Assembly: GCA_027491255.1 (NCBI GenBank)
Contig: JAIXWM010000144.1
Coordinates: 1 to 64,000, forward strand
DNA length: 64,000 nt
Reading direction: 5' to 3'
From: Rubrivivax sp.
GTDB lineage: Bacteria > Pseudomonadota > Gammaproteobacteria > Burkholderiales > Burkholderiaceae_C
Position 1 is the first letter of the stretch. Each line of letters begins with the position of its first letter. The translations under genes and the position numbers were made by a program. Below, piece by piece: positions 30,259-40,869 of the stretch. Below the pieces are notes generated by a model, which was not told where the DNA came from, searched no databases, and was given only the letters and a program-made list of their open reading frames with translations.

Positions 30259-32493
30259 TCAACGGCTGGCGCCGAAGCCCATCATGCCGGTGAGGCCGGT
30301 GAGTTCGATCTGGAACTGCAACTGGGTGGCGAACTGGTTGACGCCCGTGGAGGTGCGCTGGGCCACGACCCGCCCCTTCCAGCATTGGGCATCGATCTCC
30401 AGTCCCAGGGCGGTGCTGGTCAGGCGCTGCTCGCGCAGGTTGTAGTCAGCACGCCCGATGCCCGACCAGCGGCGTGTGCAGCCGGGCGCGAAGCCGGAGC
30501 CGGCGTCGTTCCAACCCCACAGCGGCCATTGACCACCGAAGTCCACCTGCTCCGACGCATCACGGCTGTAGCGGTGGGAGCCGGACAACGAGCGTCCCGG
30601 GCCCGGCGAATAGCCGACCCCGAACACCGATCTCACGAGGCGCTGGACCTGGGCGTTCCAACGCAAGGTCGCATCGAAGCTCCAGTTCGGCACGACCCGT
30701 GTCGAGCCGAGCAGCAGGACATCGGAAAAGCGCTCGGTCAGCGCCGTTCCCAGGGGCGTGACCTGCTGGTCCTGCAGCAGGTAGCGCTGCACGATGCCCA
30801 GGCGCAGCAACTCCACGCCCGCGGCGGCATCGAGCACGCGCGTCACCAGGCCCGCATTCAGCCGGTTTGCGTCCGAGACGCGGTCGATGCCGCTGAAATC
30901 GTTGGCCTGATAGATCGACGCGAAGCCGAAGTCCACGGGCGCGCTGTCGAAAGCGAGCAGGCTGCTCTGCGGCCGCACCGGTGTGTAGGTATAGACCACG
31001 CGCGGCTCGAGCGTCTGGCGCACCGTGCGGCCGAGGGCCGTCGTCTCGCGCTCGAAGGTCAGCGCGGACTCGACGCTGAAGCTGGGGATCGCGCGCAGCA
31101 CCGAACGCCGGCCGTCGGGCAGGGACTGATCGAGGTCGTAGCCCGCCACGTTCAGGCCGGCGCGCGGGATCACGGACAAGCCGCCGGCGCGCCACGGCAG
31201 GCTCAAGTCACCCAACAGGTGCAGACGCTGGCCGGTCGGCCGGGCGCTGCCGGCGCTGTCGTCGGGCAGCGTGAACCGATTCAGCTCGGTCTCGACCGCC
31301 CAGGTCAGGCCGGCGGCGCCCAGCGGCGAGGCGAGTCGAAGGCCGGCCTGCAGGGCACGCTGGTAGGGAACGACGAAGGTGTCGCCAACGGCCTGCACCG
31401 CCTGCCAGCGCTGCACCTGCCCGTAGGCCAGCGCCTGCATCCCCGCGATCCGAACCGGCTGCTCGACACGACCCCGCAGCGGCAGCAGTCGCGGCGTCGG
31501 CCCGAGTTCTCGCGTGTCGAAGTCCCGCCACCAGCCCTCGTCACTGACACGGGCGCCAGCGAATTCGTAGCGCCCGGGCTCGGGGGTGCCTTCGATGCGC
31601 CCGAGCCTGCCCTCGTGGCGGCCGTGCAGCGCCGCCCGTGCCGAGCCCGTCACGCTGTCGTGCGGCAGGCTCTCGATGGTCCACTGCCCGCTCATCGCGG
31701 GCTCCAGGTAGCGGGCCTCCACGTCCAGCCCCGCACCGCGGCGAGCACGCATGCGCGGTGTGAGCGTGAGATCGCGGTTGGGCGCCGCGTTCCAGTAGTA
31801 CGGCACGCCGACCTCGACGCCACTCTGGCTGCTGATGCGCAGCTCGGGTGCCAACCAGCCCGACTTGCGCTCGTCGGTCACGGGAAAGGTCATCACCGGC
31901 AGCGCCAGCACCGGCACGCCCAGGAAGCGCAGGCGCGCGTTCTCCGCGACGGCCACGTTGGCGTCGAGGTCCACGCGCAGGCTGCTGGCTGTCAGCAGCC
32001 AGTCGGGGTCGGCCGAGCCGTCGCGGGGGCAGCTCGTGTACGTCGGGTCGGTGAGCCGAAAGCGGGTGCGGCTGTCGAAATCGATGCGCTCGGCATGGCC
32101 GCCGGTCTTGCGCCGCGCGAACTCATAGTCGGGCTGCAGAAAGTGCCCTTCGAAGGTCTCGACCTGCACCTGCACGGCCGGGCCGCGGAACACATTGCCG
32201 TCGCGGCTGACGGTCACGCGGCCCTCGGCGAGCGCGCGCTCGGTGGCGCTGTCGTAGATGAGCCGGTCGGCGCGCACAGTCAAGCCGCCACGTCGCAACT
32301 CGACTGCGCCCTCGGCCCGCGCCTCGCCCCCGGGCGTGCCCGAGAACTTTTCAGCTTCGATCTGGACCGGGAGGTTGGGCCCGTCAGGCGGCTCGGCGAC
32401 GGCACCGGCTGCTGCGAACACGAATCCCAGGCCCCAGGCGGCCCGGCGGGCGCGGCTTGAGGGTCTCAGGATCCAGGTGAGCGCTGCAGGCAC
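30259..32493 (-). CDS. lptD: LPS-assembly outer membrane protein LptD
   Basis: A 744-aa outer-membrane protein that, with LptE, inserts lipopolysaccharide into the outer leaflet. A signal peptide ends near AVAEPPDG. The periplasmic jellyroll includes GTPGGEARAEGAVELRRGGL and RADRLIYDSATERALAEG. The large beta-barrel includes YEVGVPYYWN-like segments (VEVGVPYYWNAAPNRDLTL) and ends with alternating strands. No ATG lies at the right place; the GTG at 32493 (MPAALTWILRP) starts a good leader. A long in-frame extension upstream to 33918 is antisense to amgK and I reject it. It heads the lptD-surA set and is divergent from amgK. Confidence 0.92.
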   Translation of the reverse strand: MPAALTWILRPSSRARRAAWGLGFVFAAAGAVAEPPDGPNLPVQIEAEKFSGTPGGEARAEGAVELRRGGLTVRADRLIYDSATERALAEGRVTVSRDGNVFRGPAVQVQVETFEGHFLQPDYEFARRKTGGHAERIDFDSRTRFRLTDPTYTSCPRDGSADPDWLLTASSLRVDLDANVAVAENARLRFLGVPVLALPVMTFPVTDERKSGWLAPELRISSQSGVEVGVPYYWNAAPNRDLTLTPRMRARRGAGLDVEARYLEPAMSGQWTIESLPHDSVTGSARAALHGRHEGRLGRIEGTPEPGRYEFAGARVSDEGWWRDFDTRELGPTPRLLPLRGRVEQPVRIAGMQALAYGQVQRWQAVQAVGDTFVVPYQRALQAGLRLASPLGAAGLTWAVETELNRFTLPDDSAGSARPTGQRLHLLGDLSLPWRAGGLSVIPRAGLNVAGYDLDQSLPDGRRSVLRAIPSFSVESALTFERETTALGRTVRQTLEPRVVYTYTPVRPQSSLLAFDSAPVDFGFASIYQANDFSGIDRVSDANRLNAGLVTRVLDAAAGVELLRLGIVQRYLLQDQQVTPLGTALTERFSDVLLLGSTRVVPNWSFDATLRWNAQVQRLVRSVFGVGYSPGPGRSLSGSHRYSRDASEQVDFGGQWPLWGWNDAGSGFAPGCTRRWSGIGRADYNLREQRLTSTALGLEIDAQCWKGRVVAQRTSTGVNQFATQLQFQIELTGLTGMMGFGASR

Positions 32494-32583
32494 GGGCGTC
32501 GTGACTTCCGGCGCGGCAAGCCGCGCGGGTCGGTTCGTAGAATCCTGGCATTCTGTCACCCGCGGGGCTGCCCGCCAACGTCG

Positions 32584-33651
32584 ATGGCCGAGCAGCCTTC
32601 TGCCCAACCCCTGATTTCGTGGACAGACCCCGGGCGCCACGCGGCCTTCGAGGTCTGGCTCGGCGCCCTCGAGCCCGCTTTCGGGCTGCGCCGGGACACG
32701 CTTCGGCCGGCCTCGGCCGACGCCAGCTTCAGGCGCTACTTCCGCATCGCCGCCGATGGCGTCGGCGCCCCCGGCAGCGCCATCGTGATGGACGCACCAC
32801 CGCCTTTGGAGGACGTGCGGCCCTTCGTGCGCATCGCCGGGCTGCTGCGCGCGGCCGGCCTGAACACGCCGCGCGTGCTGGCTGCCGACGAGGCGCTGGG
32901 CTTTGTGCTGCTGGGTGACCTCGGCGGACAGCTCTACCTGCAGACGCTGCAGGACGCCGACGCCGCCCGTGCCGACGCGCTGATGCGCGATGCGCTGGCA
33001 GCCCTGGTCCGGATGCAGCAGCACGTAAGCCCCGCCGCGCTGCCCCCCTATGACGAAGCGCTGCTGCGGCGCGAGCTCACCCTCTTTCCCGAATGGTGTG
33101 TCGGTCGTCACTTCGGCATTGCCTGGAACGACGAGCAGCGCGAGGCCTGGGAGCGCCTGTGCCGGCTGCTCGTGGCCAGCGCGCTCGCCCAGCCGCGCGT
33201 GGCCGTGCACCGCGACTGGATGCCGCGCAACCTGATGGTCACCGAGCCCAACCCCGGCGTGCTCGACTTCCAGGACGCAGTGGCCGGGCCCGTGACCTAC
33301 GACCTCGCCTCGCTGCTGCGGGACGCCTTCATCTCCTGGGACGAGGAGCGCGAGATCGACTGGGCGGTGCGTGGTTGGGAGGGTGCTCGCCGCGCCGGCC
33401 TGCCGGTGGCCGACGACTTCGGCGAGTTCTGGCGCCAGCTCGAGTGGATGGGGCTGCAACGCCACCTGAAGGTGCTGGGCATCTTCTGCCGCCTGCAGCA
33501 CCGCGACGGCAAACCCGCGTACGCGCGCGACTTGCCGCGATTCTTCGGCTACGCCACGCGGGTGGCGCTGCGCTACCGCGAACTGGCCCCGCTGCTGCCG
33601 CTGCTGGAGCCGATGTCGGGCCAGGCGCTCGGGGCCGGCTACACGTTCTGA
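32584..33651 (+). CDS. amgK: N-acetylmuramate/N-acetylglucosamine kinase-like phosphotransferase
   Basis: A 355-aa cytoplasmic kinase of the aminoglycoside phosphotransferase fold. In pseudomonads and related bacteria the homologue beside lptD is AmgK, which phosphorylates the anomeric position of N-acetylmuramate in peptidoglycan recycling. Catalytic loop [14 protein letters not shown] and metal-binding [20 protein letters not shown] are present, with an ATP-binding N-lobe around [14 protein letters not shown]. The usual partner murU (uridylyltransferase) is not the next gene. It is divergent from lptD, and its last 13 nt overlap the end of convergent moaC. The assignment rests on fold and neighbourhood. 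Confidence 0.82.
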   Translation: MAEQPSAQPLISWTDPGRHAAFEVWLGALEPAFGLRRDTLRPASADASFRRYFRIAADGVGAPGSAIVMDAPPPLEDVRPFVRIAGLLRAAGLNTPRVLAADEALGFVLLGDLGGQLYLQTLQDADAARADALMRDALAALVRMQQHVSPAALPPYDEALLRRELTLFPEWCVGRHFGIAWNDEQREAWERLCRLLVASALAQPRVAVHRDWMPRNLMVTEPNPGVLDFQDAVAGPVTYDLASLLRDAFISWDEEREIDWAVRGWEGARRAGLPVADDFGEFWRQLEWMGLQRHLKVLGIFCRLQHRDGKPAYARDLPRFFGYATRVALRYRELAPLLPLLEPMSGQALGAGYTF

Positions 33652-34145
33652 GCAGCGTCGGCCGCAACGGCCGCGGTCCAATCGCCGGACTTGCCGCCGC
33701 GCTTTTCGAGCACGCGCACGGCGTCGATGACCATGCCGCGGTCCACGGCCTTGCACATGTCGTAGACCGTCAGCAAGCCCACCTGGACGGCCGTGAGCGC
33801 CTCCATCTCGACGCCGGTGCGTCCGATGGTCTCGACCTGGGCCGTGCAATGCACCGCGTGCCGGCGCGCGTCGAGCTCGAAATCCACCGCCACGCGCGTG
33901 ATCGGCAAGGGGTGGCACAGCGGCACCAGATCGGCCGTGCGCTTGGCGCCCTGGATCGCGGCGATGCGGGCCACGCCGATCACGTCGCCCTTCTTCGCGC
34001 GGCCCTCGACCACGAGCGCGAAGGTCTGCGGCTGCATGCGGATGAGGCCGGTGGCGCGCGCGACGCGGTGCGTGGCGTCCTTGGCGCCGACGTCGACCAT
34101 GTGCGCCTGGCCCGCGGCGTCGAAGTGGGTGAGTTCAGAGGTCAC
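33639..34145 (-). CDS. moaC: Cyclic pyranopterin monophosphate synthase
   Basis: A 168-aa enzyme of molybdenum-cofactor synthesis, acting with MoaA to make cyclic pyranopterin monophosphate. Motifs: [34 protein letters not shown] (active-site His), and [20 protein letters not shown]. There is no ATG; the GTG at 34145 (MTSELTHFD) is the best start, with TTG at 34154 as an alternative. No other moa gene is adjacent. It is convergent with amgK (13-nt overlap of ends) and divergent from the M48 protease gene. Confidence 0.95.
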   Translation of the reverse strand: MTSELTHFDAAGQAHMVDVGAKDATHRVARATGLIRMQPQTFALVVEGRAKKGDVIGVARIAAIQGAKRTADLVPLCHPLPITRVAVDFELDARRHAVHCTAQVETIGRTGVEMEALTAVQVGLLTVYDMCKAVDRGMVIDAVRVLEKRGGKSGDWTAAVAADAAQNV

Positions 34146-34188
34146 GTGAGGCAAGCGAATTCCAATCCGGAAATGTCATCATAGGCGG

Positions 34189-35799
34189 GTGCGCAAGACT
34201 GCTGCTCTGACCCTGGCATCCCGGGCGCTGGTCGTCGCCGCCCTGGCTGCGGGCGGCCCGGCCTGGGCCCAATCGACGCCCGGCGCAGCCGCGCCCTTGC
34301 GGCTGCCCTCGCTGGGCGAGGCCTCGTCGGAGGCCTTGCCCGTGGCCACCGAGCGGCGCTATGGCGAGCAGATCATGCTGCAGTTGCGGCGTGACCCCGC
34401 CTGGCTCGACGACCCCGTGCTGCTGGACTATGTGCAGTCCTTGTGGCAGCCGCTGCTCGCCGCGGCGCGGCGGCGCGGCGACATCGAGCCCGACGTCGAC
34501 AACGCGTTCGCCTGGGACATCTTCCTGCTGCGCGAGCGCACCCTCAATGCCTTCGCACTCCCGGGCGGGCGGGTGGGTGTGCACCTGGGCCTGATCGCTG
34601 CCACCGCCAGCAGCGACGAGCTCGCGTCGGTGCTCGCGCACGAGTTGGCCCACCTCAGCCAGCGGCACATCGCGCGCGGCATCGCCAGCGCCAGCCGGCA
34701 GTCCGGCGTGGCCACCGTGGCCATGGTGCTCGGGGCCCTGCTGGCAGCGCGCGCTGGAAGCCCCGACCTGGCGCAGGCAGCGATCGCGGGCGGGCAGGCC
34801 AGCCTGATCCAGGGACAGTTGAACTTCTCGCGCGACATGGAGCGCGAGGCCGACCGCATCGGCCACGGCGTGCATGTAGAAGCCGGCTTCGACGCCGCAG
34901 GCAGCGTCGCCATGTTCGACCGTCTGGACCAGTCGGCGCGCCTGAACGATGCCGGCTCGCTGCCCTACCTGCGCACCCACCCGCTGACGACGGAACGTCT
35001 GGCGGAGGCGCGAACCCGTCTGCCTGCACAGGGGACCCCAGGACCGCTGTCGACCCCTGAGCACACGCTGATGCAAGCCCGTGCGCGCGCCCTGGCGGCG
35101 TCTGGGGCCGATGCCTTGCGGCGCCTGGTCGAAGCGGCCGCGGCGGGCTCCCGCAACGACGCCGGAGGGCTGTATGCGGGCGCGCTCGCCGCCTCGAAGC
35201 TCGGCGACCATGGCCGCGCGCAGACCCTGGCGCAGGCCTTGGCGAGCACCGTGGGCACGCCCTCGTCGGACTCCACCACCGCCTCTCAGGGCCCGGCGCG
35301 GTGCAGCCTGCCGGTCACGCTGCTGCGCGCCGAACTGGCGCTGGCGCGCGGGGACGCCAGCGTGGCCCAGGGCCTGCTCGAGACCTGCGCGCCGGCGCCG
35401 CCCACCCGGGCAGCCCTGCTGCTTCGCGCGCAGGCTGACGCCGTGAGCCTGACCCAGGCGCGCGAAGGCAAGCGCGAAGCGACTGCGCAAGCGCTGGCGC
35501 TGCGCGGCAGCGTGCAGGACCTGCAGACCTGGCTCGCCTCGCATCCACAGGACGCAGCGGCCTGGGGTGTCCTGGCACGCGGTGCCGATGCGCTGGGACT
35601 GACCTTGCGCGCCCTGCGCGCGCAGGCCGAGGAACGCGCCGCGCTCGGCGACCTGGACGCCGCCATCGACCGCCTTCGCGGGGCACAGCAGGTGGCGCGT
35701 CAGCGCGGACGCGAGGATTTCATCGAAGCCTCGGTGATCGACGCGCGGTTGCGGCAGTTCGAGGCGCAGCGCCGGCAGCGCGCCGCGGACATGCGCTGA
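34189..35799 (+). CDS. M48 family metalloprotease, BepA-like
   Basis: A 536-aa periplasmic zinc protease. A signal peptide is cut near AWAQ, followed by a peptidase M48 domain with HELAHLSQRH at about residue 150 and the third ligand Glu in DMEREADRIGHGV. The C-terminal half (about 300-536) is helical and repeat-like, consistent with TPR units. This is the architecture of BepA/YfgC, which degrades stalled LptD and other outer-membrane proteins, and lptD is nearby. The start is GTG at 34189. The substrate role is inferred from the family. Confidence 0.9.
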   Translation: MRKTAALTLASRALVVAALAAGGPAWAQSTPGAAAPLRLPSLGEASSEALPVATERRYGEQIMLQLRRDPAWLDDPVLLDYVQSLWQPLLAAARRRGDIEPDVDNAFAWDIFLLRERTLNAFALPGGRVGVHLGLIAATASSDELASVLAHELAHLSQRHIARGIASASRQSGVATVAMVLGALLAARAGSPDLAQAAIAGGQASLIQGQLNFSRDMEREADRIGHGVHVEAGFDAAGSVAMFDRLDQSARLNDAGSLPYLRTHPLTTERLAEARTRLPAQGTPGPLSTPEHTLMQARARALAASGADALRRLVEAAAAGSRNDAGGLYAGALAASKLGDHGRAQTLAQALASTVGTPSSDSTTASQGPARCSLPVTLLRAELALARGDASVAQGLLETCAPAPPTRAALLLRAQADAVSLTQAREGKREATAQALALRGSVQDLQTWLASHPQDAAAWGVLARGADALGLTLRALRAQAEERAALGDLDAAIDRLRGAQQVARQRGREDFIEASVIDARLRQFEAQRRQRAADMR

Positions 35800-36025
35800 C
35801 CGAGCCGTTGCACCCCCGCTGATCAGCGCACCCGCAGGCCCGCCGGGCACGCCGGCACCACGCCGGGCTGGTGTGAAGTCGCGTCGCATACAGGGTACAC
35901 CATGAGCCCGCCTGTCTTCTCAGGGAAGGCGGGCCGCATTACCATGCGCGCCGGGCCGCCGTGCGTTCTGCGCGGGGGCATCGCTGAGCACGCACAAACC
36001 TCCACACCTTCCATCGGAGTCAAGC

Positions 36026-36421
36026 ATGGCCACTGCCAAGAAAGCCGCCGCCAAGAAGACCGCCGCCAAGCCTGCTGCCCAGCCCGCAGCGAAGAAGGCG
36101 GCCGCCAAGCCCGCCGCCCAACCGGCGGCGAAGAAGGCCGCGGCCAAGAAGGCCGCCCCCGCCCCGGCCAAGCGCACCCCGAGCGCGGCCTTCATGAAGC
36201 CGATGACCCCCAGCCCCGCACTGGCGGCCATCGTCGGCGCCAAGGCGCTGCCGCGCACCGAGATCACGCGCAAGGTCTGGGAGTACATCAAGAAGAACAG
36301 CCTCCAGGACAAGGTCCAGAAGCGCATGATCAACGCCGACGCCAAGCTCAAGGAAGTGCTCGGCAAGGCGCAGGTCTCGATGTTCGAGATGACCAAGATC
36401 ATCAGCAGCCACCTGAAGTGA
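36026..36421 (+). CDS. SWIB/MDM2-domain protein with histone H1-like tail
   Basis: A 131-aa basic protein. Residues 2-50 are a low-complexity Lys/Ala/Pro tail of repeated AKKAAAK and KPAAQPAAKK units, like histone H1 or bacterial HupB tails. Residues about 65-131 form a SWIB domain (LPRTEITRKVWEYIKKNSLQ, LGKAQVSMFEMTKIISSHL). SWIB proteins are best known from chlamydiae and eukaryotic chromatin, and are widespread but little studied in betaproteobacteria. The tail suggests nucleic-acid binding. It is monocistronic; the 226-nt leader contains a hairpin (35906-35913 with 35927-35934). Confidence 0.85.
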   Translation: MATAKKAAAKKTAAKPAAQPAAKKAAAKPAAQPAAKKAAAKKAAPAPAKRTPSAAFMKPMTPSPALAAIVGAKALPRTEITRKVWEYIKKNSLQDKVQKRMINADAKLKEVLGKAQVSMFEMTKIISSHLK

Positions 36422-36449
36422 CCTGCTGATTGCGGCGGGGACGGGCGCG

Positions 36450-37316
36450 CTAGCGTCCGCCCTGCCGCAGTCGCGTGCTGGCCAGCCCGCAGCCCAGGAT
36501 CAGCGCGATGCCGGTCCAGGTCCACCCATCAGGTATCTGGCCGAAGACCAGCCAGCCGGCCAGCACGGCCCAGCCCAGGCTGCCGTAGGTGTAGGGCGCG
36601 AGCACGGTCGCCGGGGCGTACCGGTACGCATGCGCGACGAACAGGTGCCCTGCCGCGCCGGTCGCGCTCATCAGCGCCAGCCAGCCCCACGACGCCATGC
36701 TGTCCACGGGTGACCAGCTCAGCGGTGCCGTGAGCGAGAACAGCAGGGCGCAGACCGCCATGCTCAGCAGGTGGGTCGCCGTCGGGTCCTCGCCTGCATG
36801 GGCGAGGCGGCTGGTGACGATCTGGTAGAGGGCTCCCAGCACCATGCAGGCGAAGGGGTAGAGCGCCGCCCAGCCGTAAGGCGTGCCCGTCGGACGCACG
36901 ATCAGCAGCGTGCCGGCGAAGCTCAGCAGCAGCAGGACCCAGCCTGCGCCCCCGAGACGCTCGTTGTAGAACACCACCGCCAGCAAGGACACGAGCAGCG
37001 GCGTCACCATGACGATCGCCGCGAATTCGGCCATGGGCAGGTGTTTGAGGCCGAAAACGGCCGACGTCGAGGCACCCAGCAGCAGCAGCCCCCGCAGCAA
37101 TTGCAGGCCGATGCGCCGGCTGCGCAGCCGCTCGCGCGGCAACGCGGGCAACAGCAGCGCCGCGGAAATGCCCGCCTGCAGCACGTAGCGCACCATCAGC
37201 ACCATCAGCACCGGCACGGTCGCGGCGGCGTGCTTGGCCAAGGCGTCCTGGATCGTGAAGCACAGGCCTGCCAGCAGGATCAGGCCGACGCCGCGCCAGA
37301 CCGAGACCGGTGCCAT
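36450..37316 (-). CDS. EamA/DMT-family transporter
   Basis: A 288-aa inner-membrane protein with ten hydrophobic segments in two EamA repeats, as in drug/metabolite exporters. The N-terminus LILLAGLCFTIQDALAKHAA and the internal AEFAAIVMVTPLLVSLLAVV are typical of the RhaT/YdcZ-like subgroup. The substrate is unknown. It begins 7 nt after the uvrA stop, so it may be read from the uvrA transcript. It is convergent with the SWIB gene. Confidence 0.88.
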   Translation of the reverse strand: MAPVSVWRGVGLILLAGLCFTIQDALAKHAAATVPVLMVLMVRYVLQAGISAALLLPALPRERLRSRRIGLQLLRGLLLLGASTSAVFGLKHLPMAEFAAIVMVTPLLVSLLAVVFYNERLGGAGWVLLLLSFAGTLLIVRPTGTPYGWAALYPFACMVLGALYQIVTSRLAHAGEDPTATHLLSMAVCALLFSLTAPLSWSPVDSMASWGWLALMSATGAAGHLFVAHAYRYAPATVLAPYTYGSLGWAVLAGWLVFGQIPDGWTWTGIALILGCGLASTRLRQGGR

Positions 37317-37323
37317 CGCGGTC

Positions 37324-40300
37324 TCAAGCCACGGCGCCGGCCCGGCGCAGCACCGGCGCGAGGAAGCGTCCGGTGTGGCTGGCCGCGCAGGCGGCCACGA
37401 CCTCCGGCGGGCCCGCCACGAGCACCTGCCCGCCGCCCGCGCCGCCTTCGGGACCCATGTCGATCAGCCAGTCAGCGGTCTTGATGACGTCCAGGTTGTG
37501 CTCGATGACGACGATGGTGTTGCCGGCGTCGCACAACTGGTGCAGCACTTTCAGCAGCAGGCCGATGTCGTGGAAGTGCAGGCCGGTCGTGGGCTCGTCG
37601 AGGATGTACAGCGTGCGTCCGGTGTCGCGCTTGCCGAGCTCCTGCGCGAGCTTGACGCGCTGGGCCTCGCCGCCGGACAGCGTGGTCGCGCTCTGGCCCA
37701 GCCGCACGTAGCCCAGTCCCACGTCCAGCAGCGCCTGCAGCTTGCGCGCGATCGCCGGCACGGCCCCGAAGAAGCCGTGCGCCTCCTCGATCGTCATGCC
37801 CAGCACCTCGGTGATGTTGCGGCCCTTGTAGGTGATCTCCAGCGTCTCGCGGTTGTAGCGCTGGCCGCCGCAGCTGTCGCAAGGCACGTAGACGTCGGGC
37901 AGGAAGTGCATCTCGACGCGGATCACGCCGTCGCCCTGGCAGGCCTCGCAACGCCCGCCGCCCGAGGCGGCCGCCACGTTGAAGCTGAAGCGGCCGGCGC
38001 CCCAGCCGCGCTCGCGCGCTGCCGGCACCTCGGCGAACAGCTCGCGAATGGGCGTGAACAGGCCGGTGTAGGTGGCCGGGTTGCTGCGCGGGGTGCGCCC
38101 GATCGGGCTCTGGTCGACGTTGATGACCTTGTCGAAGGCGTCCAACCCCTCGATGTCGTCGTGCGCGGCCGGCTCCTGCTGGCTCTGGTAGAGCTTGCGC
38201 GCGACGGCCGCGTACAGCGTGTCGTTGACGAGCGTGCTCTTGCCCGACCCCGACACGCCGGTGACGCAGGTGAACAGCCCGACCGGGATCTCGACCGTGA
38301 CGTTCTTCAGGTTGTGGCCCCGCGCGCCCTGGATGCGCAACGCGCGCGCGCCGTCGGCCGGGGCCCGCAGTCGGCGCCGCGCCGCCGGCAGGCCGATGCA
38401 CAGCCGCCCCCCGAGGTAGGCGCCGGTCAGCGAGTCCGGGTGCGCCGCCACCGCCTGCGGGCTGCCCTGGGCCAGCACGCGCCCGCCATGCACGCCCGCG
38501 CCCGGGCCCATGTCGACGACGTGGTCGGCGGCGCGGATCATGTCCTCGTCGTGCTCGACCACGAGCACCGAGTTGCCGAGGTCACGCAGGTGCCTCAGCG
38601 TGCCGATCAGGCGCTCGTTGTCGCGCTGGTGCAGCCCGATGCTCGGCTCGTCGAGCACGTACATCACGCCCGAGAGACCGGAGCCGATCTGGCTGGCCAG
38701 CCGGATGCGCTGCGCCTCGCCGCCCGACAGCGTGTCGGCGCTGCGGTCCAGGCTCAGGTACTGCAACCCGACGTCGTTGAGGAAGCGCAGCCGGGCCCGG
38801 ATCTCGCGCAGGATCTTCTCGGCGATCGCCGCCTTGGCGCCCTTCAGCTGCAGGGCCTCGAGGTAGGCCAGACTGTCGGCCAGGGTCGAGCGCTCGATGT
38901 CGTGCAGCGAACGGCCGCGCGCGGCCTCGGGCGCGGCATCCGCGGCCCCGCCCGCCGCCGACGGGGCCGGCTGCAGCAGCACGTGCCGGGCCTCGCGCCG
39001 CAGCCGTGTGCCCGCGCAGGCCGTGCACGGCCGCGCGGCCTGGTAGCGCGCGAGTTCCTCGCGCACCACGGGCGAGTCGGTCTCGCGAAAGCGGCGCTCG
39101 AAGTTCGGGATGATCCCCTCGAAGGGGTGCGAGCGCTTGACACTGCGCGCCTTGCCGCGCGCACCCTCGGCCTCGTAGGTGAACTCGATGGCCTCGTCAC
39201 CCGACCCCCACAGCAGCACCTGGCGCGCGCGCTCGGGCAGCTGCTCGAAGGGCTGCTCGATGTCCACGCCCAGGTGGCGCGCCACCGACTGCAGCATCGA
39301 ATGCGTGTAGGGATTGCGGCGGTCCCAGCCCTTGACCGCCCCCGAGGCCAGGCTCAGGCTCGGGAAGGCCACGACACGCTCGGGGTCGAAGGCCGTGGCC
39401 TGGCCCAGGCCGTCGCAGGCCGGGCAGGCCCCCACGGGGGAGTTGAAGGAGAACAGCCGCGGCTCGAGTTCGGGCAGCGAATAGTTGCAGTGCAGACAAC
39501 CGTAGCGGCTGCTGAAGAGATGCTCGGGCGCACCCGCCGGGCCGGTGCGCGCCGCGCTGCCGGCCGCGCCAGCACCCGCGGCGCCGCCCTGATCGCCTGC
39601 AGGCATTTCCGCCGCCAGCGCGCGCCCGTCGGCCAGCCTCAGCGCCGCCTCGAAGCTTTCAGCCAGGCGCTGGCGCAGCGTGGGCGCTGCCGCCGACACG
39701 CGCAGGCGATCGACCACGACGTCGATGTCGTGGCGGTCGTTTCGGTTCAGCGCCGGCAGGTCGGCCACCTCATGAAGAGCACCGTCGATGCGAAAGCGCA
39801 CATAGCCCTGGGCCTGCCAGGCGGCGAGCTCCTGCGCGTGCTCGCCCTTGCGGTCGCGCACGACGGGCGCCAGCACCATCAGGCGGGTGCCCTCGGGCAA
39901 GGCCAGGCAGGCGTCGACCATCTGGCTGACGCTGTGCGCCTGCAGCGGCACGCCGTGGTCGGGGCAGAAGGGTGTGCCGGCACGCGCAAACAGCAGGCGC
40001 AGGTAGTCGTGGATCTCGGTCACGGTGCCCACGGTCGAGCGCGGGTTGTGCGAGGTCGCCTTCTGCTCGATGCTGATCGCCGGCGACAGCCCCTCGATGA
40101 CGTCGACATCGGGCTTGTCCATCAACTGCAGGAACTGCCGCGCGTAGGCCGACAGGCTCTCCACGTAGCGGCGCTGGCCCTCCGCGTAGAGCGTGTCGAA
40201 GGCGAGGCTGGACTTGCCCGAACCCGACAGCCCGGTGATGACCACCAGCGCGTACTTCGGGATGTCGAGGTCGACGTTCTTCAGGTTGTGCGTGCGCGCG

Positions 40301-40359
40301 CCGCGCACGCGCAGCATGGGCAGGTCGACGGCCAGGGCGCCGGGGTCGTTCAGGGGCAT
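37324..40359 (-). CDS. uvrA: Excinuclease ABC subunit A
   Basis: A 1011-aa damage-recognition ATPase of nucleotide excision repair. Two ABC modules: Walker [21 protein letters not shown] near residue 45 and [19 protein letters not shown] in the second half, with signatures [12 protein letters not shown] and [12 protein letters not shown]. Both zinc fingers are intact: CLHC...CPAC and CEAC...CDSC. Relative to E. coli UvrA it carries an Ala/Gly-rich insert of about 25 residues before the first zinc finger and an Ala-rich insert after [11 protein letters not shown]. The ATG at 40359 gives a short extra N-terminus before [11 protein letters not shown]; an internal ATG 14 codons later is possible. 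Confidence 0.97.
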   Translation of the reverse strand: MPLNDPGALAVDLPMLRVRGARTHNLKNVDLDIPKYALVVITGLSGSGKSSLAFDTLYAEGQRRYVESLSAYARQFLQLMDKPDVDVIEGLSPAISIEQKATSHNPRSTVGTVTEIHDYLRLLFARAGTPFCPDHGVPLQAHSVSQMVDACLALPEGTRLMVLAPVVRDRKGEHAQELAAWQAQGYVRFRIDGALHEVADLPALNRNDRHDIDVVVDRLRVSAAAPTLRQRLAESFEAALRLADGRALAAEMPAGDQGGAAGAGAAGSAARTGPAGAPEHLFSSRYGCLHCNYSLPELEPRLFSFNSPVGACPACDGLGQATAFDPERVVAFPSLSLASGAVKGWDRRNPYTHSMLQSVARHLGVDIEQPFEQLPERARQVLLWGSGDEAIEFTYEAEGARGKARSVKRSHPFEGIIPNFERRFRETDSPVVREELARYQAARPCTACAGTRLRREARHVLLQPAPSAAGGAADAAPEAARGRSLHDIERSTLADSLAYLEALQLKGAKAAIAEKILREIRARLRFLNDVGLQYLSLDRSADTLSGGEAQRIRLASQIGSGLSGVMYVLDEPSIGLHQRDNERLIGTLRHLRDLGNSVLVVEHDEDMIRAADHVVDMGPGAGVHGGRVLAQGSPQAVAAHPDSLTGAYLGGRLCIGLPAARRRLRAPADGARALRIQGARGHNLKNVTVEIPVGLFTCVTGVSGSGKSTLVNDTLYAAVARKLYQSQQEPAAHDDIEGLDAFDKVINVDQSPIGRTPRSNPATYTGLFTPIRELFAEVPAARERGWGAGRFSFNVAAASGGGRCEACQGDGVIRVEMHFLPDVYVPCDSCGGQRYNRETLEITYKGRNITEVLGMTIEEAHGFFGAVPAIARKLQALLDVGLGYVRLGQSATTLSGGEAQRVKLAQELGKRDTGRTLYILDEPTTGLHFHDIGLLLKVLHQLCDAGNTIVVIEHNLDVIKTADWLIDMGPEGGAGGGQVLVAGPPEVVAACAASHTGRFLAPVLRRAGAVA

Positions 40360-40534
40360 CGGACAGGCGCCATGGCCAGCGGCCGGCGCAAGGTGGGCAA
40401 CCGGCCATCATAGTGGCCGAGCGAGAACCTGCAGCCTTGGGTCAGCGCAGCCGCTCACGTGAAGCCAGTGGCGCGGAGGGCTCTCACGCCCGTTCGCACG
40501 GAGCTTGCCGAAGTGCCCGCAAGGGCTTCGACAA

Positions 40535-40618
40535 GCTCAGCCCGAACGGTTTCCGGCTCAGCCCGAATGGTTTCCGGCACGACCCGAACGGCTTTCGGCT
40601 CAGCCTGAACGGCTTCTC
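40535..40618. repeat. Four imperfect 21-bp tandem repeats
   Basis: Units at 40535-40555, 40556-40576, 40577-40597 and 40598-40618 follow the pattern GCTCAGCCCGAACGGTTTCC plus G. Units 1 and 2 differ at one base; units 3 and 4 are more diverged. It is preceded by CTTCGACAA, and the combined CTTCGACAAGCTCAGCCCGA sequence is a familiar intergenic repeat in Burkholderiales genomes. Confidence 0.9.
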
Positions 40619-40670
40619 TTCGAACAACGCGCACCTTGCCGTCTCCGCGCTGTGGGCTTGAGCCACGCGC

Positions 40671-40708
40671 GGGGACACGATGAAAGGCAATCGGCACATC
40701 GTGTCCCC
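40671..40708. repeat. 12-bp perfect inverted repeat with a third partial copy
   Basis: GGGGACACGATG (40671-40682) and CATCGTGTCCCC (40697-40708) are exact reverse complements 14 nt apart. A related GGGGACATGATC follows at about 40733-40744. It could form a stable hairpin or serve as a protein site. Confidence 0.85.
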
Positions 40709-40869
40709 GTGGCAAGGGCTTGCACCAAGGGCGGGGACATGATCCGGCCATGGCGCGAGCCCTGGCGAGGTCGGGCAACGACTTGCTGGGGTGTCTCGGC
40801 GCGCCAGGGGGGGGCGGGGAAAGGGCTCCCGAGGAACAGAAGCGCCCGGTCCTGGTTTGTTCTCGAACG

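Noticed and set aside
32494-33918. An upstream in-frame extension of lptD by about 475 codons
   Set aside because: It is antisense to amgK, carries no signal peptide at its start, and the GTG at 32493 begins a proper leader.
40535-40618. A CRISPR array
   Set aside because: The 21-bp units abut with no spacers and no cas genes are present.
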